Assembly (NCBI GenBank): GCA_015058215.1
Contig: SVCU01000001.1
Span: forward strand, 1 to 64,000
DNA from: Clostridiales bacterium
GTDB lineage: Bacteria; Bacillota; Clostridia; Peptostreptococcales; Anaerovoracaceae
Length of the DNA: 64,000 nucleotides
Direction: 5' to 3'
The position numbers and the translations under genes were made by a program. The notes below the pieces were generated by a model. It searched no databases, was not told the DNA's origin, and was given only the letters and a program-made list of their open reading frames with translations. Positions 24,160 to 31,936 of the stretch are shown piece after piece. How positions within the stretch are numbered: position 1 is the stretch's first letter; each line of letters starts with the position of its first letter.

Positions 24160-25200
24160 CTAATATCTCCGATCCTTCATGGATACGCGGCGGATCATGC
24201 TGATGTTCTGCAGGCTCTTGCCGGTGCCTTCCGCCACGGCTTCCAGCGCATTTTCGGCTACGGTAACGGTCATGCCGGTGTGGTATTCCAGAAGCTTATC
24301 CAGCCCGCGGAGGAATGCGCCGCCGCCGGCCAGCACCATACCGGTCTCCACAATGTCTGCGGCCAGTTCCGGGGGTGCGTTTTCCAGAGTGTTTTTTACG
24401 CCTTCCACCAGGATCTCCACCGGTTCTTCCAGTGCCTTCACCACATCGGTGGAATGGATGGTCACGGTCTTGGGCAGGCCGGTGAGCAGGTCTCTGCCCT
24501 TGGCTTCCATGGAACGGATGGCATCGGGATCTTCGGGGTCCAGATAGACGCTGCCGATCTCCATTTTGATCTGTTCACCGGTTTCGGTACCGATGAGCAG
24601 GTTATAATTTCTGCGCATATAGGCCACGATGGCTTCGTTCATTTCGTCGCCGGCGTGGCGCAGGGAAGTGGCGGTGACGATGCCGCCCAGAGCGATGATG
24701 GCAATATCGGAGGTGCCGCCGCCGATGTCAGCGATCATGTGGCCGGTGGGTTCCTCTACGGGAATGCCTACGCCGATGGCAGCTGCCATGGGTTCATCCA
24801 GAATGAAGACCTCACGGGCCCCCATCTGACGGACCACTTCTTCCACGGAGCGCTTTTCCACATTGGTGACACCGGAAGGAACCGCTACCACCACGCGCAC
24901 GTTGGTGAACCAGGAGCGCTCGGATACCACCTTGCTGAGGAATTCCCGCAGCATGATCTGGGTCATCTGGAAATCGGAGATGACACCTTCTTCCAGGGGG
25001 CGCACCACCCGGATGTGAGCGGGAGCGCGGCCCAGCATGGCCTTGGCAGCCTTGCCCACAGCCAGGATCTTCTTGCTGCTTTCGTCCACGGCGATGACCG
25101 AGGGCTCGTTGAGGACGATTCCTTTATTCTTTACGTAAATCAATGTATTGGCTGTTCCCAGGTCGATACCGATGTCCTGGCTGAACCAGTTTGCAAACAT
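24160..25200 (-). CDS. mreB: Actin-like cell-shape protein MreB
   Basis: 346 aa actin-fold ATPase. Phosphate-1 motif DIGIDLGTANTLIYV, phosphate-2 IADIGGGTSDIA and the adenosine motif VLAGGGAFLRGLD are all clear. It guides lateral wall synthesis. ATG 25200 follows AAGGAG; the gene starts 12 bp after radC in the maf-radC-mreBCD-mrdA-minD operon. Confidence 0.95.
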   Translation of the reverse strand: MFANWFSQDIGIDLGTANTLIYVKNKGIVLNEPSVIAVDESSKKILAVGKAAKAMLGRAPAHIRVVRPLEEGVISDFQMTQIMLREFLSKVVSERSWFTNVRVVVAVPSGVTNVEKRSVEEVVRQMGAREVFILDEPMAAAIGVGIPVEEPTGHMIADIGGGTSDIAIIALGGIVTATSLRHAGDEMNEAIVAYMRRNYNLLIGTETGEQIKMEIGSVYLDPEDPDAIRSMEAKGRDLLTGLPKTVTIHSTDVVKALEEPVEILVEGVKNTLENAPPELAADIVETGMVLAGGGAFLRGLDKLLEYHTGMTVTVAENALEAVAEGTGKSLQNISMIRRVSMKDRRY

Positions 25201-25212
25201 TTTATGCTCCTT

Positions 25213-25911
25213 TCATTCCGTCTGCAGGTACCCTTGCTCCCGCAGGCTGATGTATTCCCCATCGCCGATGATGATATGATCCAGCAGGGGGATCCCCAGA
25301 ATGGCACCGGTCTCCGCCAGCCGCCGGGTGATCCGAAGATCGTTCCGGCTGGGCTCCGGGCTGCCGCTGGGATGGTTGTGGGCCGCCACGATGCAGGCGG
25401 CACTCCTTCGCACCGCATCCCGGAATACCTCCCGGGGGTGGGCGATGGAACTGCTTAAGTCGCCGACAGAGACCTCCTGAATGGTCAGGATCTCATGGCG
25501 GGTGTTGAGTAGTAAAACCCGAAAAACTTCCTGTTTCCGGTGACGCATCTCCTCCATGAAGAGATTGGCCACCACTGCCGGGTCGTGGATCTGGACCCGC
25601 TTTTCCCGCGGGGCAGTGGCGATGCGCCTCCCCAGCTCTAAGGCTGCCGTGATCTGACAGGCTTTGGCAATGCCCATGCCGGGAAGCTGTGAAAGTTCTT
25701 CCGGCGTGCAGTCCGCCAAGGCCGCAAGACCTTCCGGCCGCAGGGCCAGCACCCGGTCCGCAAGGTCGGTAACGGGCAGTTCTTTGGTGCCCGTACGGAT
25801 CAGGATGGCAAGAAGCTCACGGTTGCTCAGAAAGGATGCACCTTTGCGGAGCATCTTTTCTCTGGGCCGTTCCTCTTCGGGAAGTTCCCGAAGCAGAAGT
25901 TTCTGATTCAA
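25213..25911 (-). CDS. radC: RadC-family JAB domain protein
   Basis: 232 aa. An N-terminal helix-hairpin-helix (LSQLPGMGIAKACQI) is followed by a JAMM/MPN-like domain with HNHPSGSPEPSRND, the zinc-binding motif. Function remains uncertain despite the name; it is conserved beside maf and mreB in Firmicutes. Confidence 0.92.
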   Translation of the reverse strand: MNQKLLLRELPEEERPREKMLRKGASFLSNRELLAILIRTGTKELPVTDLADRVLALRPEGLAALADCTPEELSQLPGMGIAKACQITAALELGRRIATAPREKRVQIHDPAVVANLFMEEMRHRKQEVFRVLLLNTRHEILTIQEVSVGDLSSSIAHPREVFRDAVRRSAACIVAAHNHPSGSPEPSRNDLRITRRLAETGAILGIPLLDHIIIGDGEYISLREQGYLQTE

Positions 25912-25944
25912 TTTTGGTTCCCCCTTTGTTACACCTCCGTCCCT

Positions 25945-26610
25945 TTAGTCTCTAAACCCCATATCTTCAAGCGTCCGCCGGGTGCGTTCCCAGGGAAGCC
26001 CGATCACGTTATCATAGTCTCCGTCAAAATGGGAGACGTGTTTGCCCCAGCCCCCCTGAATGGCATAGGCACCCGCTTTGTCCATGGGTTCCTTCGATGC
26101 CACATAGGCCAGGATCTCTTCGTCTGTGTAGTCGCCGAAAAACACTTTGGTCTCTTCCGCGAAGACCCGCCGGTTGCCGGTGCCGGGCTCCAGAATGGCC
26201 ACGCCGGTCAGTACCCGGTGGCTGCGCCCCCGCAGTTCTTTCAGCATGGCAACGGCATCTGCCGCGTCTTTCGGTTTCCCCAGGATCCGTTCCCCGCCGG
26301 GGAAGGAAGGGTCGGTGCAGACCACGGTATCAGCCCCGACCAGGAAGGTGCGGGCGGCGCCGGGCGCAAATTGGGCGCCGCCGGGTGCGGCCGCCGGATC
26401 CGAAATTTGGCGGCCGCCTTCTTCCCGCAGGATCCTCTCGATATCCAGCGCTTTGGACAGGGCCAGATACTGCACCAGCTCTGCCGGATTCAGACCCTCG
26501 GGTGCCTTTTCTTCCTTCTTGGAAGGGCGCACCAGCGGGTCGTAGCCGTGCTTCTGAAAGTATTCGATCCGCCGGGGCGAACCGGAGGCCAGTACCAGTT
26601 GATCCTTCAT
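25945..26610 (-). CDS. maf: Maf-family nucleotide pyrophosphatase with in-frame insert
   Basis: 221 aa. LASGSPRR at the N-terminus, VGADTVV with the catalytic Asp, and the C-terminal YAIQGGWG / GLPWE pattern define Maf, which hydrolyses non-canonical dTTP/UTP-type nucleotides. Residues ~65-87 (GGRQISDPAAAPGGAQFAPG...) have no place in the Maf fold and coincide with two perfect GC hairpins (26353-26417). ATG 26610 follows AAGGAG; an earlier in-frame start lacks an RBS. First gene of the mre operon. Confidence 0.9.
   Translation of the reverse strand: MKDQLVLASGSPRRIEYFQKHGYDPLVRPSKKEEKAPEGLNPAELVQYLALSKALDIERILREEGGRQISDPAAAPGGAQFAPGAARTFLVGADTVVCTDPSFPGGERILGKPKDAADAVAMLKELRGRSHRVLTGVAILEPGTGNRRVFAEETKVFFGDYTDEEILAYVASKEPMDKAGAYAIQGGWGKHVSHFDGDYDNVIGLPWERTRRTLEDMGFRD
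26353..26417. repeat. Tandem GC-rich hairpins inserted in maf
   Basis: 26353-26382: stem GGCGGCGCC/GGCGCCGCC, 12-nt loop with CAAATT. 26387-26417: stem GCGGCCGCC/GGCGGCCGC, 13-nt loop with GAAATTT. Same two-hairpin layout as 6664-6725. The insert keeps the reading frame. Confidence 0.75.
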
Positions 26611-26741
26611 GAAAAAATGCTCCTTATCGTAAGCCGCAGCCCCTCTTTGCAAGGGCCCGGCCGGTCAGACTTTTACATTTTATTTTACCACATACCCCCC
26701 GGAAATTATAGGTTTTTTTCGTTCTGTGAAAAATTTTTCAC

Positions 26742-26770
26742 TCATAGTATCCCCGCCGGAAGCCATACTA
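26742..26770 (+). promoter_or_regulatory. Possible sigma-G-type promoter of the DUF1540 gene
   Basis: TCATA (26742-26746), 17-nt spacer, CATACTA (26764-26770), close to the forespore sigma-G pattern GHATR / CATNHTA with one mismatch in the -35. No sigma-A promoter is evident. Confidence 0.35.
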
Positions 26771-26820
26771 AAAGCGAAGTCGAAAGACAAAGGTTTTTCC
26801 GAAGGGAAAGGAGAAAAACG

Positions 26821-26988
26821 ATGAGTAAATGCAACATCAACAGCCACATCATCTGCCATGTGGACACCTGCAAATTCCACTGCAACGGCGATGACCACTG
26901 CAGTCTGGAAAGCATCCGTGTGGGCACCCACGAAAAGAATCCCACGGGTGCCCAGTGCACCGACTGCCAGAGCTTCCAGCTGAAGTAA
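26821..26988 (+). CDS. DUF1540 Cys-rich small protein
   Basis: 55 aa, too short to be seen by length filters. Eight residues spaced as Cys/His (CNINSHIICHVDTCKFHC...CSLESI...CTDC) suggest a small metal-binding domain. DUF1540 proteins are common in spore-forming Clostridia, but their role is unknown. Starts at ATG 26821 after AAGGAG. A sigma-G-like promoter and the adjacent sigK fit a sporulation role (inference). Confidence 0.85.
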   Translation: MSKCNINSHIICHVDTCKFHCNGDDHCSLESIRVGTHEKNPTGAQCTDCQSFQLK

Positions 26989-26995
26989 CGGCAGC

Positions 26996-27030
26996 TTCCG
27001 CCGGGAGCCCCTCCGGGGCTCCCGGCGGAA
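26996..27030. repeat. Perfect 16-bp hairpin with TCC triloop
   Basis: TTCCGCCGGGAGCCCC / GGGGCTCCCGGCGGAA around TCC. It lacks a T-run and stands just before the real terminator, so it is not itself a classical terminator. Confidence 0.7.
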
Positions 27031-27041
27031 AAATCGCAGTG

Positions 27042-27073
27042 AAAAAAGGACTTGCCCCGCGCAAGTCCTTTTT
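27042..27073 (+). terminator. Terminator of the DUF1540 gene
   Basis: AAAAAAGGACTTGC / GCAAGTCCTTTTT stem with a short loop and T-run. Confidence 0.8.
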
Positions 27074-27183
27074 CCGCTGCGGACAGACAAATCGATCTTT
27101 TCCCCTTCATAGAGTACAGGGACCCGCCGTTTCCCAGCAAATCAAAAAGGGCCGCTTCGCGGCCCCCTGCCGGAGGTATTCCC

Positions 27184-27909
27184 ATGAGTCTTTCCCTGCT
27201 TCTCGCGTCCCTGTTCATCAGCCATCCGCTTATCCTGCTTTCGGGCTATGTAACGTCCGGCGGCTCTTTCCCCAAGCCTCTTACCGACGAGGAAGAGCAG
27301 GCTTTTCTGGCCCGCTGGGCCAAAGGCGACCGGGAAGCCCGCAGCATCCTCATCGAGCGCAACCTGCGCCTCGCCGCCCACATCGCCAAAAAATACAATG
27401 CCCCGGGCCGTGACCCGGACGACCTTGTTTCCATCGGCACCATCGGCCTCATCAAGGCCATCGACACCTACAACGGCAGGAAATCCGTCCGTCTGGCCAC
27501 CTACGCCGCCCGCTGCATCGAAAATGAGATCCTGATGCACCTGCGGGTCACCAAAAAGAACCGGGGTGAAGTTTCTCTCAGCGAGCCCATCGGCACCGAC
27601 CGGGACGGCAACGAGATCAGCTTCAACGACATCCTCAGCAGCGACGACGAAAGCATCCTGGACGCGCTGGATACCCGTATGCAGATCCAGAAGCTCTACC
27701 GGGCCGTGGAGCAGCTTCTGGACCCCCGGGAAAAGCTGGTGATCTGCAAGCGCTACGGTCTCGGGAACCGGCAGCGGATGCCCCAGCGGGAAGTGGCCCG
27801 GGAACTCGGCATCTCCCGTTCTTACATCAGCCGCATCGAAAAGAAAGCCCTGGAAAAGCTGCGGTCCGCTTTTTCTGACGAAGAAGCGGACCCTGCAAAA
27901 AAGTACTGA
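27184..27909 (+). CDS. sigK: RNA polymerase sporulation sigma factor SigK, uninterrupted
   Basis: 241 aa. Mother-cell late sigma factor. Region 2 reads LRLAAHIAKKY...[16 protein letters not shown]...[18 protein letters not shown] and region 4 REVARELGISRSYISRIEKKAL, the SigK/SigE pattern. The N-terminus (MSLSLLLASLFISHPLILLSGYVTSGGSFP) resembles a pro-sequence before the YVTSGGSFPKPL motif, implying proteolytic activation. The gene is whole: no skin element splits it. ATG 27184 follows GGAGG. Confidence 0.93.
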   Translation: MSLSLLLASLFISHPLILLSGYVTSGGSFPKPLTDEEEQAFLARWAKGDREARSILIERNLRLAAHIAKKYNAPGRDPDDLVSIGTIGLIKAIDTYNGRKSVRLATYAARCIENEILMHLRVTKKNRGEVSLSEPIGTDRDGNEISFNDILSSDDESILDALDTRMQIQKLYRAVEQLLDPREKLVICKRYGLGNRQRMPQREVARELGISRSYISRIEKKALEKLRSAFSDEEADPAKKY

Positions 27910-27918
27910 TGCAATTGT

Positions 27919-28614
27919 TTATTCTGCCACCCGGTCCAGGATAAAATCGATGACCTGGCCGATGTTCATGTGGGTGGAATCGATCTCCACCGCATCCTCC
28001 GCCTTGGTCAGAGGGTTCAATGCCCGGTGGCTGTCGTTATAATCTCTCTGCTTCATGTCAGCCAGGACCTGTTCAAATTCCGGCTTTTCCATGGAAGCGG
28101 CGCCCTTGGCTGCCACTTCGGCCTCGTACTTAGCCTCCAGTTCCAGCAGTCTTCTTCTGGCCCGTTCTTCGGCACTGGCGGTCAGGAAAAACTTATACTT
28201 GGCATCGGGGAACACGTTGGTACCGATGTCGCGGCCATCCATGATGACGCTCTTTTTGCGGCCCATTTCTCTCTGGGCGGCCACCAGCTTGGCGCGCACG
28301 GCAGCCAGAGCGGAGCAGTCGGAGGCCATCTTGGAGATTTCGGGAGTGCGGATCTTGCCGCTGACATCCTCCCCGTTCAGGTGCACCTTGCCCTGGCGGA
28401 AATCGATCTCCGCATCCTGCAGGAAAGCTTCCAGCTTTTCCCGGTCTTCTTCGCCAACGCCGATGCCTCTCTGCACCATGCCGTACCCCACGGCCCGGTA
28501 CATGGCTCCAGTATCGATATATTCTACGCCGAGAGCAGCCCCCACTGCCTTTGCCACAGTGCTCTTGCCTGCGCCGGAGGGACCGTCCACAGCGATGCAA
28601 ATCACATTAGACAT
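27919..28614 (-). CDS. cmk: Cytidylate kinase
   Basis: 231 aa. Phosphorylates CMP and dCMP. P-loop GPSGAGKST (residues 11-19), YIDTGAMYRA and GRDIGT.VFPDA motifs are diagnostic. Its ATG immediately follows the nrdR stop (TAAATG), so the two genes are coupled. Confidence 0.95.
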   Translation of the reverse strand: MSNVICIAVDGPSGAGKSTVAKAVGAALGVEYIDTGAMYRAVGYGMVQRGIGVGEEDREKLEAFLQDAEIDFRQGKVHLNGEDVSGKIRTPEISKMASDCSALAAVRAKLVAAQREMGRKKSVIMDGRDIGTNVFPDAKYKFFLTASAEERARRRLLELEAKYEAEVAAKGAASMEKPEFEQVLADMKQRDYNDSHRALNPLTKAEDAVEIDSTHMNIGQVIDFILDRVAE

Positions 28615-29082
28615 TTATTTTCCTGCCTTTCCGCTGTCCAGCAGCTTCTGAATTTCCTGTACGAAGGTGTTCACATCCTTGAACTGGCGGTACACGGAAG
28701 CAAACCGCACGTAGGCGACTTCGTCCAGTTCCTTCAGATGTTCCATGATGACTTCACCGATGATCTTGCTTTCGATCTCCTTCTGCATCATATTGTTGAG
28801 ACCGCGTTCGATCTCGTCCACGATGTGTTCGATTTCCGCCATGGAAACGGGCCGCTTCTCGCAGGCCTTGATGATGCCGTTGAGCACCTTGTTCCGGTCG
28901 AAGGCTTCCCGGCTGCCATCCTTTTTGATGACCATGAAGAATACATCTTCTACCTTTTCGTAGGTGGTGAATCGTTTTCCGCAGTGATCGCACACTCTGC
29001 GACGGCGGATGGCATGTCCATCTTCTGTGGGTCTGGAGTCAATGACTCTGGTATCTCTGGTTTCGCAAAACGGGCACTTCAT
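28615..29082 (-). CDS. nrdR: Transcriptional repressor NrdR
   Basis: 155 aa. The N-terminal zinc ribbon (MKCPFC...CDHCGKRF) and ATP-cone ([20 protein letters not shown]) are the full NrdR architecture. It senses ATP/dATP and represses ribonucleotide reductase genes through NrdR boxes; no nrd gene is in the window. ATG 29082 follows AAAGGAG; a TTG two codons upstream is less likely. Confidence 0.95.
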   Translation of the reverse strand: MKCPFCETRDTRVIDSRPTEDGHAIRRRRVCDHCGKRFTTYEKVEDVFFMVIKKDGSREAFDRNKVLNGIIKACEKRPVSMAEIEHIVDEIERGLNNMMQKEIESKIIGEVIMEHLKELDEVAYVRFASVYRQFKDVNTFVQEIQKLLDSGKAGK

Positions 29083-29177
29083 CCCCAAGTCTCCTTTCGT
29101 TTCTTCGTACGCTCCACTAAAAGCATTGTTTTTTATTGCTTTATTATACTACATCTTGTGGACGATGCAAGCATTTT

Positions 29178-29426
29178 TTACTCAAAGGCGTTTCCGGCAG
29201 TCTCCACCAGGATCACATCCTCGCCCACCTTACGGACATCCCTCCAGGGGATCACCCGTTCCTCCTCCCGGCTTCCAATGGCGAACCCTCTCCGGGGCAG
29301 GGGCACCACGATGCCTTCCACCGTACCCTTATCCCAGTTCACTTCCAGGTCGTAGACGAACCCCATGCTGCGGCCGTCCCGGATGTTGATCACTTCTTTT
29401 TCGCGCAGGTCCTGTGTATTGATCAT
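29178..29426 (-). CDS. YlmC/YmxH-family PRC-barrel protein
   Basis: 82 aa. A single PRC-barrel-like domain: LREKEVINIRDGRSMGFVYDLEV then IPWRDVRKVGEDVILV. Members occur in spore formers and have been linked to sporulation, but function is not fixed. ATG 29426 follows GGAGGG. A 20-bp perfect palindrome lies 81 bp upstream. Confidence 0.85.
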   Translation of the reverse strand: MINTQDLREKEVINIRDGRSMGFVYDLEVNWDKGTVEGIVVPLPRRGFAIGSREEERVIPWRDVRKVGEDVILVETAGNAFE

Positions 29427-29502
29427 AGTCTCACCCTCCTGCTTCATCCTATGCCGGCGGCCACCGGGCTATGCCTTTCCGGGCTCTCTTCGTTTTTGAT
29501 CG

Positions 29503-29532
29503 GCAGTTATACTCCTGCAGGAGTATAGCTGC
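29503..29532. promoter_or_regulatory. Palindromic site upstream of the PRC-barrel gene
   Basis: TATACTCCTGCAGGAGTATA (29508-29527) is a perfect 20-bp palindrome, extended by GCAG/CTGC. It looks like a dimeric operator or the hairpin of a short leader. Confidence 0.5.
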
Positions 29533-29540
29533 TTCCACAC

Positions 29541-29573
29541 AGAAAAAGCGGCTCCCCCACACGGGGAGCCGCT
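29541..29573 (-). terminator. Terminator of the symporter gene
   Basis: AGCGGCTCCCC/GGGGAGCCGCT stem followed on the minus strand by TTTTTCT. Confidence 0.8.
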
Positions 29574-29604
29574 ATGGTTTTCAATTGCTCTAACAAGCCC
29601 GTGA

Positions 29605-30945
29605 TCAGCCGATGCCGCCGGAAACGGCACCCAGGATCAGGACGGCCACGGTCAGCAGGCAGAACAGGTACTTATACACGGGATAGTACCAGCCGCCCAC
29701 GGGCTTCTTGCGGCCGGTGGAAACAGCGTCGTTGACCGCTTTCTTTCCCCAGACCCAGGCGAACATGATGCCGGCCAGTGCGGCACCGATGGGGCAGACA
29801 TAGATGGAGATGAAATCCATCCAGCCGGATACGATGCCCTGAATGCAGATGGCCACCGCGATGCCGACCACGGCGACGATCACCACAGCAGGCAGGCGCT
29901 TCATCTTCATATGGTCCTGCAGGGAGCTGACGGGAGCTTCGAACAGGTTCACCAGAGAGGTGAGGCCGGCAAAGAGCACAGCCACGAAGAAGATCACCAT
30001 CACAATGGAGCCGCCGGGCATGCCCTTGAACAGATAGGGCAGGGAGACGAACATGAGGCCCGGGCCGCTTTCGCTGAGCAGTTCGCCGGTGGTAGCCATG
30101 GCGGGGATGATCACCAGAGAGGACAGCAGGGCAGCACAGGTGTCGAAAACAGCGATGGTAATGCCGGCGCTGACGGTGTCTTCCTTTTCGGACAGGTAGG
30201 AACCGTAAATGATGGTGCCGTTGCCTGCCAGGGACAGGCTGAAGAAGGACTGGCCCAGTGCAAAGACGTACAGCATGGGATCCTTGAAGGCTTCGGGGCG
30301 GATGGTGAACATCCACTTGTAGCCGTCGGCGGCGCCGGGCTGGAAGGCCACGTAAACGGCCAGACCGATGAACAGCACGTAGAACAGGGGGATCATCACC
30401 TTGTTGGCCTTTTCGATGCCGCCGGAGATCCCCAGGATCATGATCACAAAAGTGACCAGAAGGCCGAAGATCAGCCAGCCGTTGTTGCCGAAGGAGGAAG
30501 CCATGGCACCGAAGGCTGCACCGAAACCTGCAGGGTCAGCGGGGGCCAGAACCGCACCGGTGAAGCTGCCGAAGGTGTACTTGAAGATCCAGCCCACCAC
30601 GATGGAATAGCCGATGGCCAGGGTCAGAGAGCCCAGCATGGGAATGGCACCGATAGCCTGTCCCAGAGGACGCAGCTTTTCGCCGCGGGATGCCATGGCG
30701 GTACCGAAGGCACCGATGGGGCCGGAGCGGGCTGCTCTGCCGAAACTCATTTCACCGATGACACCGGAGAAGCCGATGATGGCGGAAAATGCCAGATATA
30801 CGAGGAGAAAGGAACCGCCGTAGGTGGCCATGCGGTAGGGGAAGAGCCAGATATTGCCCATGCCCACTGCGGAGCCGACGCAGGCCAGGACGAAGCCCAG
30901 CTTGCTGCGGAAATTATCGCGGTTCAGAGTCTTTTCATTGCTCAT
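29605..30945 (-). CDS. Sodium-dependent transporter, SNF/NSS family
   Basis: 446 aa with about eleven or twelve helices in the LeuT-like fold. The helix-1 motif GFVLACVGSAVGMGNIWLFPY is diagnostic for Na+-coupled neurotransmitter:sodium symporters, which in bacteria mostly import amino acids. The substrate cannot be read from sequence. ATG 30945 follows AAAGGAG, which lies right behind a perfect inverted repeat (30957-30984). Confidence 0.9.
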   Translation of the reverse strand: MSNEKTLNRDNFRSKLGFVLACVGSAVGMGNIWLFPYRMATYGGSFLLVYLAFSAIIGFSGVIGEMSFGRAARSGPIGAFGTAMASRGEKLRPLGQAIGAIPMLGSLTLAIGYSIVVGWIFKYTFGSFTGAVLAPADPAGFGAAFGAMASSFGNNGWLIFGLLVTFVIMILGISGGIEKANKVMIPLFYVLFIGLAVYVAFQPGAADGYKWMFTIRPEAFKDPMLYVFALGQSFFSLSLAGNGTIIYGSYLSEKEDTVSAGITIAVFDTCAALLSSLVIIPAMATTGELLSESGPGLMFVSLPYLFKGMPGGSIVMVIFFVAVLFAGLTSLVNLFEAPVSSLQDHMKMKRLPAVVIVAVVGIAVAICIQGIVSGWMDFISIYVCPIGAALAGIMFAWVWGKKAVNDAVSTGRKKPVGGWYYPVYKYLFCLLTVAVLILGAVSGGIG

Positions 30946-30956
30946 AGGAAAGCTCC

Positions 30957-30984
30957 TTTATAGAATGATGTAGTATTCTATAAA
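30957..30984. promoter_or_regulatory. 10-bp perfect inverted repeat touching the symporter RBS
   Basis: TTTATAGAAT (30957-30966) and ATTCTATAAA (30975-30984) with an 8-nt loop. On the transcript the second arm runs straight into AAAGGAG, so it could be an operator or an RNA hairpin affecting translation. Confidence 0.55.
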
Positions 30985-31037
30985 GTTACCATTTTGTTGG
31001 GATTCAGTCAACCGGATTCGACAGAAAGACCCTCTCT

Positions 31038-31808
31038 TTACACATATTTCCGTAAAAATTGCAGAGCATTCTTCTCCAAACGGCTGACCTGGGCCTGGCT
31101 GATGCCGATTTCCGAAGCCACCTCCATCTGGGTACGTCCCTGGAAGAAGCGCATGGTGATGATCTTCTTTTCCCGGTCCTCCAGCTGTTTCAGGGCTTCC
31201 TGCAGGGCCAGGTTTTCCGTCCAGTACTCATCGGAATGGGCCGGGTCCTTGATCTGGTCCACCACATAGACCGCGTCGCCATCGTCCCGGTACACAGGTT
31301 CGAAGAGGGAGACCGGGTCCTGGATGGCATCCAGGGCCATGACCACATCCCCTTCTTCCACTCCCAGTTCTTTGGCGATCCGGGCGGCGGCTGGTTCCTT
31401 TCCGTCGGCCGCCGTCAGCTGCTCCCGCACCTGCAGGGCTTTGTAGGCCAGATCCCGCAGGGAGCGGCTCACCCGAATGGGATTGTTATCCCGCAGATAC
31501 CGGCGGATCTCACCGATGATCATAGGCACGGCATAGGTGGAAAACTTCACGTCATGAGACAGGTCGAAGTTATCCAGTGCCTTGATGAGTCCGATGCAGC
31601 CCACCTGAAACAGGTCATCGGCGTTTTCACCGCGGTTCTGGAACCGCTGGATCACCGACAGCACCAGACGCAGATTCCCTTTGATGAATTCCTCCCGGAC
31701 GGCGGTATCCCCCGCCTTGATTTTTTGCAGCATCGCTTTCATCTGCGCGTCCTTGTACACCGGCAGTTTGGCCGTGTCGACACCGCAGAGTTCCACTTTA
31801 TTGATCAC
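31038..31808 (-). CDS. sigG: RNA polymerase sporulation sigma factor SigG
   Basis: 256 aa forespore sigma factor. The N-terminal NKVELCGVDTAKLPVYK is the SigG signature; region 2 has LRLVLSVIQRF...ADDLFQVGCIGLIKAID-like residues and region 4 EVASEIGISQAQVSRLEK. Starts at GTG 31808 after a modest GGGGAAG RBS. It follows sigE by 128 bp, the standard spoIIGA-sigE-sigG order, with two GC hairpins in the gap. Confidence 0.96.
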   Translation of the reverse strand: MINKVELCGVDTAKLPVYKDAQMKAMLQKIKAGDTAVREEFIKGNLRLVLSVIQRFQNRGENADDLFQVGCIGLIKALDNFDLSHDVKFSTYAVPMIIGEIRRYLRDNNPIRVSRSLRDLAYKALQVREQLTAADGKEPAAARIAKELGVEEGDVVMALDAIQDPVSLFEPVYRDDGDAVYVVDQIKDPAHSDEYWTENLALQEALKQLEDREKKIITMRFFQGRTQMEVASEIGISQAQVSRLEKNALQFLRKYV

Positions 31809-31873
31809 GTTTTCTTCCCCGCTTCCTGCTTTGTCTCCCCAGGCATTGCAGTTACAGGGTTAGTATTCACGTT

Positions 31874-31933
31874 CCGGCGGCGGCTTCATACCGGGAGGCC
31901 GCCGGTATCCGCCGCAAAATTCGACAGCGGCGG
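31874..31933. repeat. Tandem GC-rich hairpins between sigE and sigG
   Basis: 31874-31905: CCGGCGG/CCGCCGG with an 18-nt loop. 31909-31933: CCGCCG/CGGCGG with a 13-nt loop CAAAATTCGACAG. The two-hairpin layout and AAATT loop match those in maf and mod. Confidence 0.65.
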
Positions 31934-31936
31934 GTC

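Noticed and set aside
19926-24203. A 1425-codon plus-strand frame
   Set aside because: Shadow of mrdA, mreD and mreC. Its His/Gln/Gly-rich translation has no domain.
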